From an uncultured Acetobacteroides sp. (GTDB lineage Bacteria > Bacteroidota > Bacteroidia > Bacteroidales > ZOR0009): 64,000 nt of DNA. Below are positions 16,030 through 25,903 of this stretch, piece by piece (positions within the stretch are counted from its first letter, which is position 1; each line of letters begins with the position of its first letter). Location: positions 1,798,001 through 1,862,000 of the forward strand of contig NZ_OY782755.1 of the NCBI RefSeq assembly GCF_963678165.1. The letters are read 5' to 3'. The notes under the pieces were generated by a model. It was not told the DNA's origin. It did no database searches and saw nothing but the letters and a program-made list of their open reading frames with translations. The position numbers were made by a program, and so were the translations under genes.

Positions 16030-18384
16030 CTACGATTTCAGAATTTGAAGAAGGTATGCTATCTGCTTCTTCTCCGTTCCATTTGTCGATTTTTCAGCCC
16101 TTAATGTTAGCATTCCCTTTACACTACTTATCTGTGCATATATAGCAGCCGAAAGTATTGTTCCCTTTTGTTCCTTATTTTCAGATAGTGCCTTTAACTT
16201 TTGCACGTAACATATCTGTAGGTTCTGAACATACCGATCGTTGGCAGCTCCTGCTTTAAGGATACAGTTCGAAAGATCGTTGAAGTAGTGCTCTATGGTA
16301 TAGGTGCATCCCAATCCTTCGTTGGCAATGATTCGCGAGGGGATGAAATTGCCCAACAGATCATCTACCACATCGTTCTGCTTTTGGAAAAGCATATCGG
16401 TTTTAGAGCCGATGTAGGGGATTAGCGATGGTTCGTTTAGCCAGCCAATGTTGCGAATTTCGTTTACGGCAAAGGCGAGCGCTTCGCGCTGCTTTTCAGC
16501 ATCAACCGCCTTTCTTTTTGCTTTTATGTCGCCAATTGTTCCAGCAAATTCGTAAACTCCTCCTAGGTAGCTCAGCGTATGACCTAGTTCCTTGGAGTAT
16601 TGCTTAAATATAGCCGCATAGGTATTATCGTAAATCTCAGGAGTCTCAGTTTCCTTGTAAAGCCATTTTGCCGTATTCTTGATAATCACCTTTAGGTTTT
16701 TTATTCCGTAGGTCGATGCTTTTACGGCATCATCGCCAAGGGCATCGGCTTGCGATGAAGGATCTGGCATAACCTTAGCCACAGCGGCACCACTATAAAG
16801 ATATTTAGGATCGCTTCCGTTGTTCTTAAACCATTGCTCTAAGGTTGGTACCTCCTCAGTGGTTGAGGTGGCGCTTAGTATTGGCTTATAGCCATACTTT
16901 ATGGAGAAGTAATCGAAATCGCCTAAGATGGGAGGGGTGAATTTAACCCCTTTGTCCTCTGGTTGCGCCACATAGTTATTGCGGGCATAGTCCATAATAG
17001 AAGCAGTAGTGCCGTACCTTTGTGTAAAGGCTGCCGATCTCAAGGAATCAACGGGGAAAGCATACGACGCGCGCATGTTATGCTGTAATCCCAGTACATG
17101 CCCCATTTCGTGGGCTACTGCATAGCGGATAAGCTCTCCCATGGTAGCATCATCAAGTTTAAGGGTGCGAACTTTGGGGTCAGCTGCCGCTGTTTGTACG
17201 TAACGCCATTCCTGCAGCAGCTTAATAACGTTGTGGTACCAGAATATGTCGCCACGAACGATCTCTCCAGATCGGGGGTCGTAGTATATTTCTCCGCTGG
17301 CATTGGCATCTTCAACGGGGAGGTATCGGAAGCAGTTGTGTCGGAAGCTAAACTCGTCGAACGAAGCATCGTTCTGGGGATAGTCCTTCGCTTCTACTAC
17401 ATTTTTGAATCCTATTTTTTCAAAAGCTTTGTTCCAGTCTTCAATGCCTTGCTTAACATACGAGCGCCATTTGGCAGGCATTACAGGGTCGATGTAGAAG
17501 ATGATGGGTTTAGCAGGAGCTACTAATTCACCTCTCTTGTACTTCTCTGCATCTTCTGGTTTAGGCTCAATGCGCCAGCGGGAAATAAGCTGTTGGGTAG
17601 ATACAGGTTGTCCCGATTCGTAGATACGTTTTGACTTTGAGAAGAACCCGATACGGTCGTCGTTGGCACGAGCCATCATGGGTACTTTGGGCAGCAGGTA
17701 GAGCGAATAGCGGAGGATGATTTTTGAGGCATCTCTTTCGCTAACAAAAGGTAGAACCGTGCTAACCTCTAAGGTTTGGTCGTTAACGCTCATACGTATA
17801 ACCTGTACACCTTTAGTTTCTAGGCGTCCCGATTTAATTTTGCCATCGAGCGGAGATACATACGCTATCTCGTCGGCAAAGAATTTGGTTACATCAATGA
17901 TGTAAGAGTTGTTACCCGTAGTCTCCTCAATGTCGAAGAACTGAAACTCTGGGGTGATGTTATTTTTGTCAATAGCCTTGGCTATTGGATCTTTCTCGTC
18001 AACAATGCGGTAGTCTTGGGGGTATTCTATTACAATTCGATTTCCCTTTTTTTGGAAACGAACAAGGATTGGATCCTTACGGATTTGGCCAGCTGATATT
18101 TGTTTGTTGTTGCTAATCTTTTCTACACGTCCAGCAAATAGTAGGTCTCTACCAAGTATGCTGTCGGGAATCGCGAGGTAGTAGCTATCCTTTACTTTAA
18201 GTACGCTAATAAATCCAGCCTCTACATGCGCTTTATCTTGTATAGAGGTGGTTTTCTTTTCTATGGTTTGTTCTAGTGGAGATGTTGTGGTCGATCTTTC
18301 CTTTTTGGGATTAGAACCCTGAGCGTAGTTGCCTACGCTCAGGGTAAAAAGGGTAAGAGTCACAAACGTAAGTTTGGTGATCAT
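16030..18384 (-). CDS. Zinc-dependent metalloprotease (DUF5117/DUF4953 family)
   Basis: Large exported protease of a Bacteroidota family. Signal peptide at the N-terminus (MITKLTFVTLTLFTLSVGNY), a DUF5117 domain over roughly residues 80-280, then the catalytic domain with the metzincin motif HEMGHVLGLQH at about 424-434, which supplies three zinc ligands and the catalytic Glu. The C-terminal about 280 residues match the helical DUF4953 tail. 784 residues is normal. Six bases upstream of its start lies the stop of the surface lipoprotein, so the genes are co-transcribed. Likely cuts proteins outside the cell or in the periplasm into peptides for SusC/D uptake and for DPP11. A perfect hairpin in the mRNA falls in its signal-peptide codons (see 18316-18345). 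Confidence 0.9.
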   Translation of the reverse strand: MITKLTFVTLTLFTLSVGNYAQGSNPKKERSTTTSPLEQTIEKKTTSIQDKAHVEAGFISVLKVKDSYYLAIPDSILGRDLLFAGRVEKISNNKQISAGQIRKDPILVRFQKKGNRIVIEYPQDYRIVDEKDPIAKAIDKNNITPEFQFFDIEETTGNNSYIIDVTKFFADEIAYVSPLDGKIKSGRLETKGVQVIRMSVNDQTLEVSTVLPFVSERDASKIILRYSLYLLPKVPMMARANDDRIGFFSKSKRIYESGQPVSTQQLISRWRIEPKPEDAEKYKRGELVAPAKPIIFYIDPVMPAKWRSYVKQGIEDWNKAFEKIGFKNVVEAKDYPQNDASFDEFSFRHNCFRYLPVEDANASGEIYYDPRSGEIVRGDIFWYHNVIKLLQEWRYVQTAAADPKVRTLKLDDATMGELIRYAVAHEMGHVLGLQHNMRASYAFPVDSLRSAAFTQRYGTTASIMDYARNNYVAQPEDKGVKFTPPILGDFDYFSIKYGYKPILSATSTTEEVPTLEQWFKNNGSDPKYLYSGAAVAKVMPDPSSQADALGDDAVKASTYGIKNLKVIIKNTAKWLYKETETPEIYDNTYAAIFKQYSKELGHTLSYLGGVYEFAGTIGDIKAKRKAVDAEKQREALAFAVNEIRNIGWLNEPSLIPYIGSKTDMLFQKQNDVVDDLLGNFIPSRIIANEGLGCTYTIEHYFNDLSNCILKAGAANDRYVQNLQICYVQKLKALSENKEQKGTILSAAIYAQISSVKGMLTLRAEKSTNGTEKKQIAYLLQILKS
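18316..18345 (-). promoter_or_regulatory. Perfect 13-bp hairpin inside signal-peptide codons
   Basis: Arms ACCCTGAGCGTAG and CTACGCTCAGGGT match without mismatch around a 4-base loop. It covers about codons 14-23 of the metalloprotease gene. No T-run follows on the coding strand, so it is not a simple terminator; a role in translation or mRNA stability is inferred. Confidence 0.5.
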
Positions 18385-18389
18385 CCTGT

Positions 18390-19904
18390 TTATTTTATTA
18401 CAGCTTGAGTGAATTGATAGCGAATGGTGTATTTACCGTTCTCATTTTTTACGATATAGTTGGCTGTAGGTGCAAAGTTAGAGTCCGAACATTGAAGTAT
18501 AATGTCCATTGAAATTGTAGATGTTGTTAGGTCGTAGGAACCATTGATGCTCTCAATTTTTACAATAACAGGTTCAACATTTGTTGATTGCGATATAGCA
18601 CCAGATGTTTGTTTTGAGTCGGTATACCAGTTTGTTACAGTTTTACCATTAACAGTCGTTGTTCCGAACCAGTCGTATCCTGCCTTCGATTTATACAGAG
18701 TTACATCTTGTGATGGTATGATTGCAACACCCTTCATTCCATCTCTCTGTGTTGGTATAAATTTGATAAAAGAGTCGTTGATAAATCCTGTTGTGACATT
18801 TCCATATTTTACAATGTAACCTGCGGGGAAATAATCTGATATGTTTAGTAAGTTTTTGGTAAGAATCTCCCATCTTTCAGTTTCTACAGTAATCGATGAA
18901 GTCCATCCTGCCTTTTTAAACCATGTATGTACTTCAGGTTTCCATGCATTTCTTTTATCTAAATTCACCCAATGTTCTCCGGTTGACTTAAACGCGTTGG
19001 TTGTCATATCCCAAATTAGAGTCTTTATTCGGTAAGCCGTTTTAGTGTCAAATTGAGTAGCAGTGCCATTGCTTAAACTGAAGTTCTTAAAAATGTTATT
19101 TGCATTAAAGAACGAAGTTGTAAAATCAACCTCAGGGTTAATCAGCGTAACTGTTGCTGTTTTTCTTGTGTTATCGACGATGAATTCTTGAGAGTCGCCA
19201 GCAAAGTTTATTTCAAGCTTCTTTTCTTGTGTGATATCTGCCGATTTTACTTTTACCTTAAAGGTTGCCTCTAGGGCGTTGGCAGGAATGCGGATGCTGC
19301 CGCCGTCAAGACCTTCGGTCGTAAAGTCAGTTCCTTCTACTGCACCAATAAAAGACAAAGGAACAACAATGTCCTTTGATAAGGCTTCGCTTAGCGCAAC
19401 CTTTACATCAATGGTTTCGGCAAGAAGTGGATTGGTGAGCACCTCGTTGGTATTCACGAACGACACCTTGGTGAGGTTCGACTTCTGCGAGTCCATGATC
19501 GTAACGGTAACCGCATTTTTTGTAGGGTCTACAATAAAGCCTGCAGCCTGCTTAAGTGTAACGGTAAGCGTGTAATCGTCGGCTGTTGCCGAGATGCTAG
19601 GTTGAAGAATAATTTCACCTGATGAGGCTCCTGCAGAAATGGTAACATTCTCGGCATCCGAAATCACATAGTTTGTGCCATTGACAGCCGTACCCGTAAT
19701 CTCGATTGGAATTGTTAGCTGTTTTTCAGCTGGTGCGCTTAGGTTAATCTTTACTCTTACATCGCCACTCTGGTTTTCGTAAACCTGAATAGCATCTTTT
19801 TCGAACGAAACTGTAGGCGTAAATGGCTCATCGTCCTTTTTACATCCCATAGCCAGCACTGCAAGGGTCAACAGCAGCGCAAAGATTTGTTTGGTAGTTT
19901 TCAT
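18390..19904 (-). CDS. Surface lipoprotein with Calx-beta-like repeats
   Basis: 504-residue lipoprotein: lipobox LAMGC with Cys21 followed by KKDDEP, a surface-export-type acidic start. Two beta-sandwich repeats of Calx-beta type at about 30-137 and 146-255 (shared pattern ...NGTNYVISDAENVTISAG... and ...GTDFTTEGLDGGSIRIPA...). The last 250 residues form a separate unknown domain with aromatic patches. It sits between SusD and the metalloprotease, with a 1-bp gap to SusD, so it is the SusE-position protein of the locus and probably a surface binder of the protein or peptide substrate. Confidence 0.82.
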   Translation of the reverse strand: MKTTKQIFALLLTLAVLAMGCKKDDEPFTPTVSFEKDAIQVYENQSGDVRVKINLSAPAEKQLTIPIEITGTAVNGTNYVISDAENVTISAGASSGEIILQPSISATADDYTLTVTLKQAAGFIVDPTKNAVTVTIMDSQKSNLTKVSFVNTNEVLTNPLLAETIDVKVALSEALSKDIVVPLSFIGAVEGTDFTTEGLDGGSIRIPANALEATFKVKVKSADITQEKKLEINFAGDSQEFIVDNTRKTATVTLINPEVDFTTSFFNANNIFKNFSLSNGTATQFDTKTAYRIKTLIWDMTTNAFKSTGEHWVNLDKRNAWKPEVHTWFKKAGWTSSITVETERWEILTKNLLNISDYFPAGYIVKYGNVTTGFINDSFIKFIPTQRDGMKGVAIIPSQDVTLYKSKAGYDWFGTTTVNGKTVTNWYTDSKQTSGAISQSTNVEPVIVKIESINGSYDLTTSTISMDIILQCSDSNFAPTANYIVKNENGKYTIRYQFTQAVIK

Positions 19905-19905
19905 A

Positions 19906-21327
19906 CTATTTGGAATTAAGATTTGGATTACGTTCTACTGCATTCTTTGGGAATGGCAGGATTAACTTATCACTTGGGAAAGGCACATCTTTGTTATTGA
20001 TGCCATTAAAGTAGGTTCGTGTAATACCTTTTCCCTTACGGATAAAGTCGTAGTAGGTGTGTCCCTCAAATGCGAGCTCTTTTCGACGTTCCAGCATAAT
20101 GGCATCGATAAGTGCTTGCCCTGAAGGGTAAATTGGAGTTGCATTAACATTTGCACGCTGCCTGATAGTGTTTAGATCGTTACGAGCGGTAATTACATCA
20201 GACAGTTCTGCAGCAGCTTCAGCTCTGGTTAGGTACATCTCTGAAAGGCGAATTGCTGGAATATATCGTTCTTTAAGACCGATACTTTTAAACTTGATGG
20301 TAACAGTATCTCTAGCATCACCTGGAAATGGAATTATTAAACTTTTGCGGACATCATCGTTTTCGTATAACGAGTATAAGTCCTTAGAGACAGAACAAGC
20401 AACTGTCTTTTCTACATCAGGAACTCCGTAGTAGGTCGAAACCGTTCTCGTAGTTTTGGCGGTGAAATCTATTATCCAAATATCTTCCTGGTTTGGAACT
20501 GTTGAGCTCCAAGCACCAAGATAATCCTTGTTGGGGACTAACGAGTAGCCATAATCGGCAATCACCTTGTTCGAATAGTAGTAGGCGTTTTTATAGTCTC
20601 CTTTGTAAAGAAGTACCCTTGCAAGCAGAGCCTGAACTGCGGCCTGTGATATCCAAGCCTGCTTTATTCCAGTAGTGCGGCTGTTGTTCGTTAATAGGGT
20701 ATCGGCCTTTTTTAAATCGGAGATAATAAGGTCGTACACAACGTATAACTTGCTACGTACAGGATAATCTAAGACGGGGATCTTCTTGTCCATCATTACG
20801 ATTGATTGATGGCTTCCTATTTTAGAGTAGCTGTAGGGTTGGGCATATAGGTTGCAAAGGTTGAAATGAGATAGCGCTCGCATAAACAGTGCTTCGCCAT
20901 AGTACTGGTCGCGAAGCTTCGTGTTAGCGTAGGTTCTGGTTTTGCAAGCTTCGATGATGTCGTTTGCCTGATTAATGATCTTGTAAAAATTCTCATAGAA
21001 AAACATAACGGCATCATCTTCGTCGTCGTATAGGTTACTAAACTCGTAGGAGGGCGTAATGTCTTTAACTAGGGCACTTGTTGCCGATTTGGCCATTTGC
21101 AAGTTTCCGCTTCTGCTCTCGGAGTAGGCAATCAGGGCGCTTCCATAGGTATCCATTATGTTGCTATAGTCTCCAACTACTGCAAAATTTAACCCTTCTA
21201 GGTCCTTCGTAATTTCATTGTTCGATATGGTCATGGTAGGTTCCCTGTCGAGGAAACTCTCGCATGAGGTTGTGCCGACAAGTGTTCCCAGCACAAATGC
21301 AATATGGAATATAGTACTGCTTTTCAT
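19906..21327 (-). CDS. SusD/RagB family nutrient-binding lipoprotein (peptide locus)
   Basis: Lid lipoprotein of a SusCD transporter. Lipobox near residue 22 (TTSCESFLDREPT), N-terminal TPR-like helices (GEALFMRALSHFNLCNLYAQP) and the C-terminal block ERRKELAFEGHTYYDFIRKG with NPN end, both diagnostic of RagB/SusD. 473 residues. It lies 6 bp downstream of its SusC partner. Neighbouring peptidases suggest oligopeptide ligands, like RagB, not glycans. Confidence 0.94.
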   Translation of the reverse strand: MKSSTIFHIAFVLGTLVGTTSCESFLDREPTMTISNNEITKDLEGLNFAVVGDYSNIMDTYGSALIAYSESRSGNLQMAKSATSALVKDITPSYEFSNLYDDEDDAVMFFYENFYKIINQANDIIEACKTRTYANTKLRDQYYGEALFMRALSHFNLCNLYAQPYSYSKIGSHQSIVMMDKKIPVLDYPVRSKLYVVYDLIISDLKKADTLLTNNSRTTGIKQAWISQAAVQALLARVLLYKGDYKNAYYYSNKVIADYGYSLVPNKDYLGAWSSTVPNQEDIWIIDFTAKTTRTVSTYYGVPDVEKTVACSVSKDLYSLYENDDVRKSLIIPFPGDARDTVTIKFKSIGLKERYIPAIRLSEMYLTRAEAAAELSDVITARNDLNTIRQRANVNATPIYPSGQALIDAIMLERRKELAFEGHTYYDFIRKGKGITRTYFNGINNKDVPFPSDKLILPFPKNAVERNPNLNSK

Positions 21328-21333
21328 TGTTTT

Positions 21334-24300
21334 TTAGAATCTAAGGTCAATACCAAAGGTTATCTGTCTCGATTCGGGGAAACCGTAACGGTATTCAGCA
21401 ATTCCGTTTCCGCTTCCTCCTTTTTTGTCCTTGTACCAGTATGCTAGATTGCTAATCTGAGTGTTGATGCTGGCATTGTCAATCTTTATTCGCTTTATCC
21501 ATTTTGATGGTAGCTTGTAGGCTAGGGATAAGGTCTTAAAGTTGATATTGGTCATATCGTATAGATAGCGGGTAGAACCGTATCCCACGTAATTGTCGAG
21601 AGAGAGCTTTGGAACATCGGTAATCTGTCCTGGTGTTGTCCATCGGTCAAGCTGGTTCACCGTTTGGTTGTGTATTAGGATCTGACGTCCATCCGAGTTT
21701 GTGTTGAGGTAGCTGTATGGGATTGTTTTCTTACCTCCGATATTGTAGCTCATAACAATGGATAGCGTAAAGTCTTTATACTCGAAATCGTTTACAAAAC
21801 CACCAAAGAAATCTGGAGATGCTTTTCCTGCATACACACGGTTCTCGATCTTATTAGCCAGCACGCCGTCGGTAGTAATGGTCCCATCTTTTAAGTACCA
21901 TAACGCAGTTCCTGTTTGAGGATCTACTCCAGCATAGCGTGCGGTGTAAATGCTGCTCACGTCCTTTCCGAGCTTTAGCCCATTATACGAGTAACTAGAG
22001 GGTGGCAACTTGTCGAGGTTGTTTGCCAGCTTTGTTAATCGATTGGAGTTGCTGGAGATGTTAAAGTTCGACCTCCACTTAAAATCTTTGCTGTTTATGT
22101 TCTTTGTTTTAAGCGTAAATTCGAATCCCTCGTTCACCATATCGCTGGTGTTTGCCGAGACTGTAGAGAATCCTGATTCTAAGGGGATGTACAACGATTG
22201 AATTCCTCCGATTACTGTGTTTCTATAGTAATCGAATGTTATGCCGATTCTTGATTTGAGAAAGCTGGCATCGAAGCCGATGTTTAGCTTGTAGTTCTGT
22301 TCCCATGTAAGGTCGAGATTGGGAGCGGAGCGTGGAATCGCTCCGGCTTCACCGTTATAGACATACGATGATCCATATGCGTATGTTCCACGTGCTGAGT
22401 ATGTGCCAATTTTAGAGTTTCCGGTGCTACCGTACGAAGCCCTTAGCGTTGCCAAAGGTACTAGATCGGTAGGGAACCAATTTTCTTTTGAAAGAACCCA
22501 CGTTGCCCCAATTGATGCGAAGTTCTTTGCCTGTACATCGCCCCCAAAGATGGAGGATGCATCTCGACGAAAGTTTACGCTGACATTGTATTTTGAGTCG
22601 TACGAGTATCCAACTCGGCTGTAATACGAAATGGTTCCTTCCGAACTTTCTGAAGCAGATGCGTCAACATTTTCGGTTGCTCCATATCCGATAATTGGGA
22701 GTTTTTCCATCGGTAAATTCTTCTCGGTTGCTCGTAGTCCGTTGGAACTTTTATCGCTGATTTCCATGCCGGCTAGAACAGAAACGTTGTGCTTGTCGTC
22801 AAACGTTTTATTCCATTCTAGCTGGTTAAAGTTGTCCCAAGCAAACGTTGAATTGTAGATGTCTTTTATCATACCTCCAGATGTGGCACCCGATGCATTC
22901 TTCTTCGAATTGAAGACGTATGTTCTTGCGTTTGTGTAGTCAACGCTCATAGAAGTTTTGAAACTTAGATCTTTTAGGATATGGTAGGTAAGCGACACAT
23001 TGCCGTTGGTGTTGTAGTCCTTCTTTTGGTTCTTATTTTGTGCCAATGCGGCCAAGGGGTTTACATACGCCTTGTCAAAAGGAGGATTGGTGTTGAATGT
23101 TCCATCGGCATTGTAGGGCGAAAGATTTGGTTTCAATGCGAAAGCCCCGGAGAACATGCTAAACACATCCTTATTGGCCATAGAGAATCCGAAGACGGCA
23201 TCGAAGTCGAGCTTATCGGTCAACTTTGTGTTAAGATTAAGGCGCGAGGTAATTCGATAGAGATCATTCCCCTTGGAAACTGATTTCGTATTGTTATAGC
23301 CTGCAGAGAAGCGGTAGGTTGTTCTTTCGGAACCTCCTGATACGCTCATATTGGTCTGTGAAGTAAAGCCTTGTCGAAGGACTAAATCGTACCAGTTGGT
23401 GTTGATGTCGGTTGCCCCTGCTTTTAGCTTTGCATCTTCGAGAGAAATACCTGAGTTTACTTGTGCTTCGATGGCAAGTTTTACGTAATCTTCCGTATTC
23501 AGATACTTTACGCTGTTAATGACGTTGGCAACTGAAAACGACTGCGAAATGTTGAAGGTTGCTTTCCCTGCTTTTCCCTTTTTGGTTGTAATAAGGATTA
23601 CTCCGTTGGCAGCATTTGCCCCATAGATGGCGGAAGTTGCCGCATCCTTTAAAACGGTGATGGTTTCAATGTCGTTTGGATTTATAAGCGACAACGGATT
23701 TGTTTGTGTTACCCCTTGGTTGAAGGCTTTGTCGATATTGGGATTCGATGCATCAAGCATGGGAATACCGTCTATGATGAAGAGAGGTTGACTTGATGCT
23801 ACAATATCGGAACTTGTAACCTGAGTTAATGAACCTTGTCCGCGCACCTGTATGCTTACGGATGCAGATCCTGGATCGCCAGAGTTGTTCTCAACAAGTA
23901 TACCCGCCATACGACCTTCCAGCATTTTATCTACGCTTTCGGTTGCTCTGTCTACTTGAAGATCCTTAGCCGAAATTTGCTCAACGGCTCCAACAACGCT
24001 TTCGCGCGATTTTTTGCTGCCGTAGCCAAGCACGATGGCTTCCTGAAGCTGGATGTTCTCCTCTTCGAGGATCACAACAAGGTCGTTTTGCTTGCCAACA
24101 ACAACTTCTTGGCTTTTATAGCCGACCATACGAAACGTAATCTTGCTGTTTGCCTCTGATACCTTTATGAGGAATTCGCCGCTTATGCCTGTCGAACTCG
24201 CCAATTTCGAGCCTTTAAGGGTAATGTTTACTCCGGGAATAGGCTGGTTGTTTTTGTCTAGCACCTTTCCTCTCACATTTCGAACTTGTGCTTCTGCTGC

Positions 24301-24348
24301 GAATGCTATGAGCAGAACAAACAAGAACAGAACTAATCTTTTTGTCAT
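21334..24348 (-). CDS. SusC/RagA family TonB-dependent transporter (peptide locus)
   Basis: Outer-membrane TonB-dependent importer of 1004 residues. Signal peptide 1-20, carboxypeptidase-regulatory-like domain (VRGKVLDKNNQPIPGVNITL), plug domain with VDRATESVDKMLEGRMAGI and ATSAIYGANAANGVILITTK (standard SusC plug landmarks), then the 22-strand barrel to a terminal Phe. Pairs with the SusD gene 6 bp downstream. Substrate inferred as peptide from the peptidase genes in the same series. Confidence 0.95.
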   Translation of the reverse strand: MTKRLVLFLFVLLIAFAAEAQVRNVRGKVLDKNNQPIPGVNITLKGSKLASSTGISGEFLIKVSEANSKITFRMVGYKSQEVVVGKQNDLVVILEEENIQLQEAIVLGYGSKKSRESVVGAVEQISAKDLQVDRATESVDKMLEGRMAGILVENNSGDPGSASVSIQVRGQGSLTQVTSSDIVASSQPLFIIDGIPMLDASNPNIDKAFNQGVTQTNPLSLINPNDIETITVLKDAATSAIYGANAANGVILITTKKGKAGKATFNISQSFSVANVINSVKYLNTEDYVKLAIEAQVNSGISLEDAKLKAGATDINTNWYDLVLRQGFTSQTNMSVSGGSERTTYRFSAGYNNTKSVSKGNDLYRITSRLNLNTKLTDKLDFDAVFGFSMANKDVFSMFSGAFALKPNLSPYNADGTFNTNPPFDKAYVNPLAALAQNKNQKKDYNTNGNVSLTYHILKDLSFKTSMSVDYTNARTYVFNSKKNASGATSGGMIKDIYNSTFAWDNFNQLEWNKTFDDKHNVSVLAGMEISDKSSNGLRATEKNLPMEKLPIIGYGATENVDASASESSEGTISYYSRVGYSYDSKYNVSVNFRRDASSIFGGDVQAKNFASIGATWVLSKENWFPTDLVPLATLRASYGSTGNSKIGTYSARGTYAYGSSYVYNGEAGAIPRSAPNLDLTWEQNYKLNIGFDASFLKSRIGITFDYYRNTVIGGIQSLYIPLESGFSTVSANTSDMVNEGFEFTLKTKNINSKDFKWRSNFNISSNSNRLTKLANNLDKLPPSSYSYNGLKLGKDVSSIYTARYAGVDPQTGTALWYLKDGTITTDGVLANKIENRVYAGKASPDFFGGFVNDFEYKDFTLSIVMSYNIGGKKTIPYSYLNTNSDGRQILIHNQTVNQLDRWTTPGQITDVPKLSLDNYVGYGSTRYLYDMTNINFKTLSLAYKLPSKWIKRIKIDNASINTQISNLAYWYKDKKGGSGNGIAEYRYGFPESRQITFGIDLRF

Positions 24349-24368
24349 TTAGATTTGATTGTAGTTGG

Positions 24369-25499
24369 TTAATTCTTCTTTATAAAAACGTATGGGTTCT
24401 CTGTAACCCGTTTTTCTCCCTTCACCATATGCGTAAAGGTTGGGTGGTTGAGGAGCAAAAACAGCTTTTCCCGATCCGATGCTCTTTTGCTCTCGAATAC
24501 AATTTGAAGTTCGGGATATGTAACACTACTTTTTGCCACTATGCTGTGAATGTGGAATTGCTCGATTTCTACATCCTTAAGGAAGGGAGAGAACGGAAGC
24601 TTTCTACCAAAAGGGAATTTCCGCATGGTAAGTGTTAGCGTATCTAGCCTTGTTCCTGCTGCAATTTCCTCGGTCGATTCGTAGCTGTTCTTGATGAAGA
24701 TCTTGTTTAGGATTCTGCTGCGTTGGCTATCGGCGTTTTCGACATCAACAGAGTTTATGGTGTAGCAGGTGCCTACCTCTGTTGGCTTCTTCTTTAGAAT
24801 CATTACAACCGATGGGCTTTCGATTCGCGCCTTTAGGCTATCGACGTTGAGGCCTTGCTTGGCGAAAATGTCAACGAAGAGCGTCTTCTTATACTCCGAT
24901 TCGATGAAGTAAACGCCGTTCATCGTTTGCAGCTTATACATTAGTACGAGCCCATCGAATGAGTCGTAGTAGTTGTTGATGGAAAGCCTGTACCTAAAGA
25001 ACTTGATGTTGGTATCTTCGGGATAGGCAACTGGATGCTTAGCCTTGGTGTGGAGTATTTTGCGAAGGTTATCCTCGGTAACGATGCTGTCGTTTACGTA
25101 AACCGTTAGGTCTTCTTTAGAGGGGCTGTACTGCACGCCATAAATTCCTTTGTGGCGCTTTAGCTTATCGGCGAGCGCCTCGAAACCGATGGAGTTGCGG
25201 ATGGTTTTGTAGTTGTTCAGTTCTATTGAGCTTGCATTTTTGTTCAGATCTAGGATGTGCCAAACGTTTCGGTAAACGTATAGGTTACGTTGGGCAATAA
25301 GGTAGACCGATGTTGTTAGAAAGAGCAGCGTAGCCGCTAGGATAAGTAGGCCGGTGCGCTTTTCAATCAGCTTAACGGCATAGCGCTTTTTGTTTAGAAC
25401 CTGCTCTATGGGAGGTCCTGTGCGGTTGTTGGGGGAACCGTTCGGATGATCCTTCATATTCCCCTCTTCGTTTCTGTTTTTGTCTTGGTTCTCGAACAT
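24369..25499 (-). CDS. Membrane-anchored protein of unknown function preceding SusC
   Basis: 376 residues from the ATG at 25497-25499; a longer reading to 25589 would need a TTG start. About 48 charged/polar cytoplasmic residues rich in Asn, Gly and Pro, one membrane helix (about 49-70, LLILAATLLFLTTSVYLIAQ), then a roughly 300-residue extracytoplasmic domain. Two stretches look HMA-like or ferredoxin-like in alternation (KGIYGVQYSPSKEDLTVYVND), without metal-binding cysteines. Not FecR or an anti-sigma factor by any motif I can see. Only 20 bp before SusC and on the same strand, so it probably belongs to the operon, with a sensing, energising or assembly role for the SusCD complex. No family recognised. 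Confidence 0.7.
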   Translation of the reverse strand: MFENQDKNRNEEGNMKDHPNGSPNNRTGPPIEQVLNKKRYAVKLIEKRTGLLILAATLLFLTTSVYLIAQRNLYVYRNVWHILDLNKNASSIELNNYKTIRNSIGFEALADKLKRHKGIYGVQYSPSKEDLTVYVNDSIVTEDNLRKILHTKAKHPVAYPEDTNIKFFRYRLSINNYYDSFDGLVLMYKLQTMNGVYFIESEYKKTLFVDIFAKQGLNVDSLKARIESPSVVMILKKKPTEVGTCYTINSVDVENADSQRSRILNKIFIKNSYESTEEIAAGTRLDTLTLTMRKFPFGRKLPFSPFLKDVEIEQFHIHSIVAKSSVTYPELQIVFESKRASDREKLFLLLNHPTFTHMVKGEKRVTENPYVFIKKN

Positions 25500-25563
25500 A
25501 GGTTTAGGAGTTTTCGGTAGCAAATAACGAGTAATGAAAGGTGGTTGTCGTCTTAATTCAACA

Positions 25564-25650
25564 TTTGAGACCTGTGTTTTAGGTCTCAAAAAGATGTTTT
25601 TAATTTCTTGTAAAACTCAGTTGGATAGGTGAATGGTAATAATTGAGACC
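25564..25650. promoter_or_regulatory. Candidate operator: repeated TGAGACC half-sites
   Basis: An inverted repeat TTTGAGACC (25564-25572) / GGTCTCAAA (25582-25590) and a third half-site TTGAGACC at 25643-25650 occur just upstream of the gene before SusC. They occupy a gap of about 400 bp (25500-25903) that otherwise holds no gene. A binding site for the AraC-type regulator encoded upstream is the simplest guess. Confidence 0.4.
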
Positions 25651-25903
25651 TTTATTGAGCAGGGAAGGACTGGTGGGTTGGTGTGTTTTAGCTCGAAAAA
25701 GCAGGTAGGTTTGACGGATAACTAAACCGATACCCTTTCACTTTTCTACCCCGATTAGCGGAGGCGCAAAATGGAAGAGTAACACTGTAGGCATATAGGG
25801 TAATCTTCCCCTTTTGTTGGAGGTAATGCTATAGAGAATGGGGGAGTGCATGCGGTACACCCGGTAGTATTTTCTGGTGGAAATATGTACAGCGGAAGGG
25901 TGG

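Noticed and set aside
25500..25589. TTG-started N-terminal extension of the anchored protein before SusC
   Set aside because: Needs a rare TTG start and overlaps the TGAGACC inverted repeat, so it is more likely untranslated leader.
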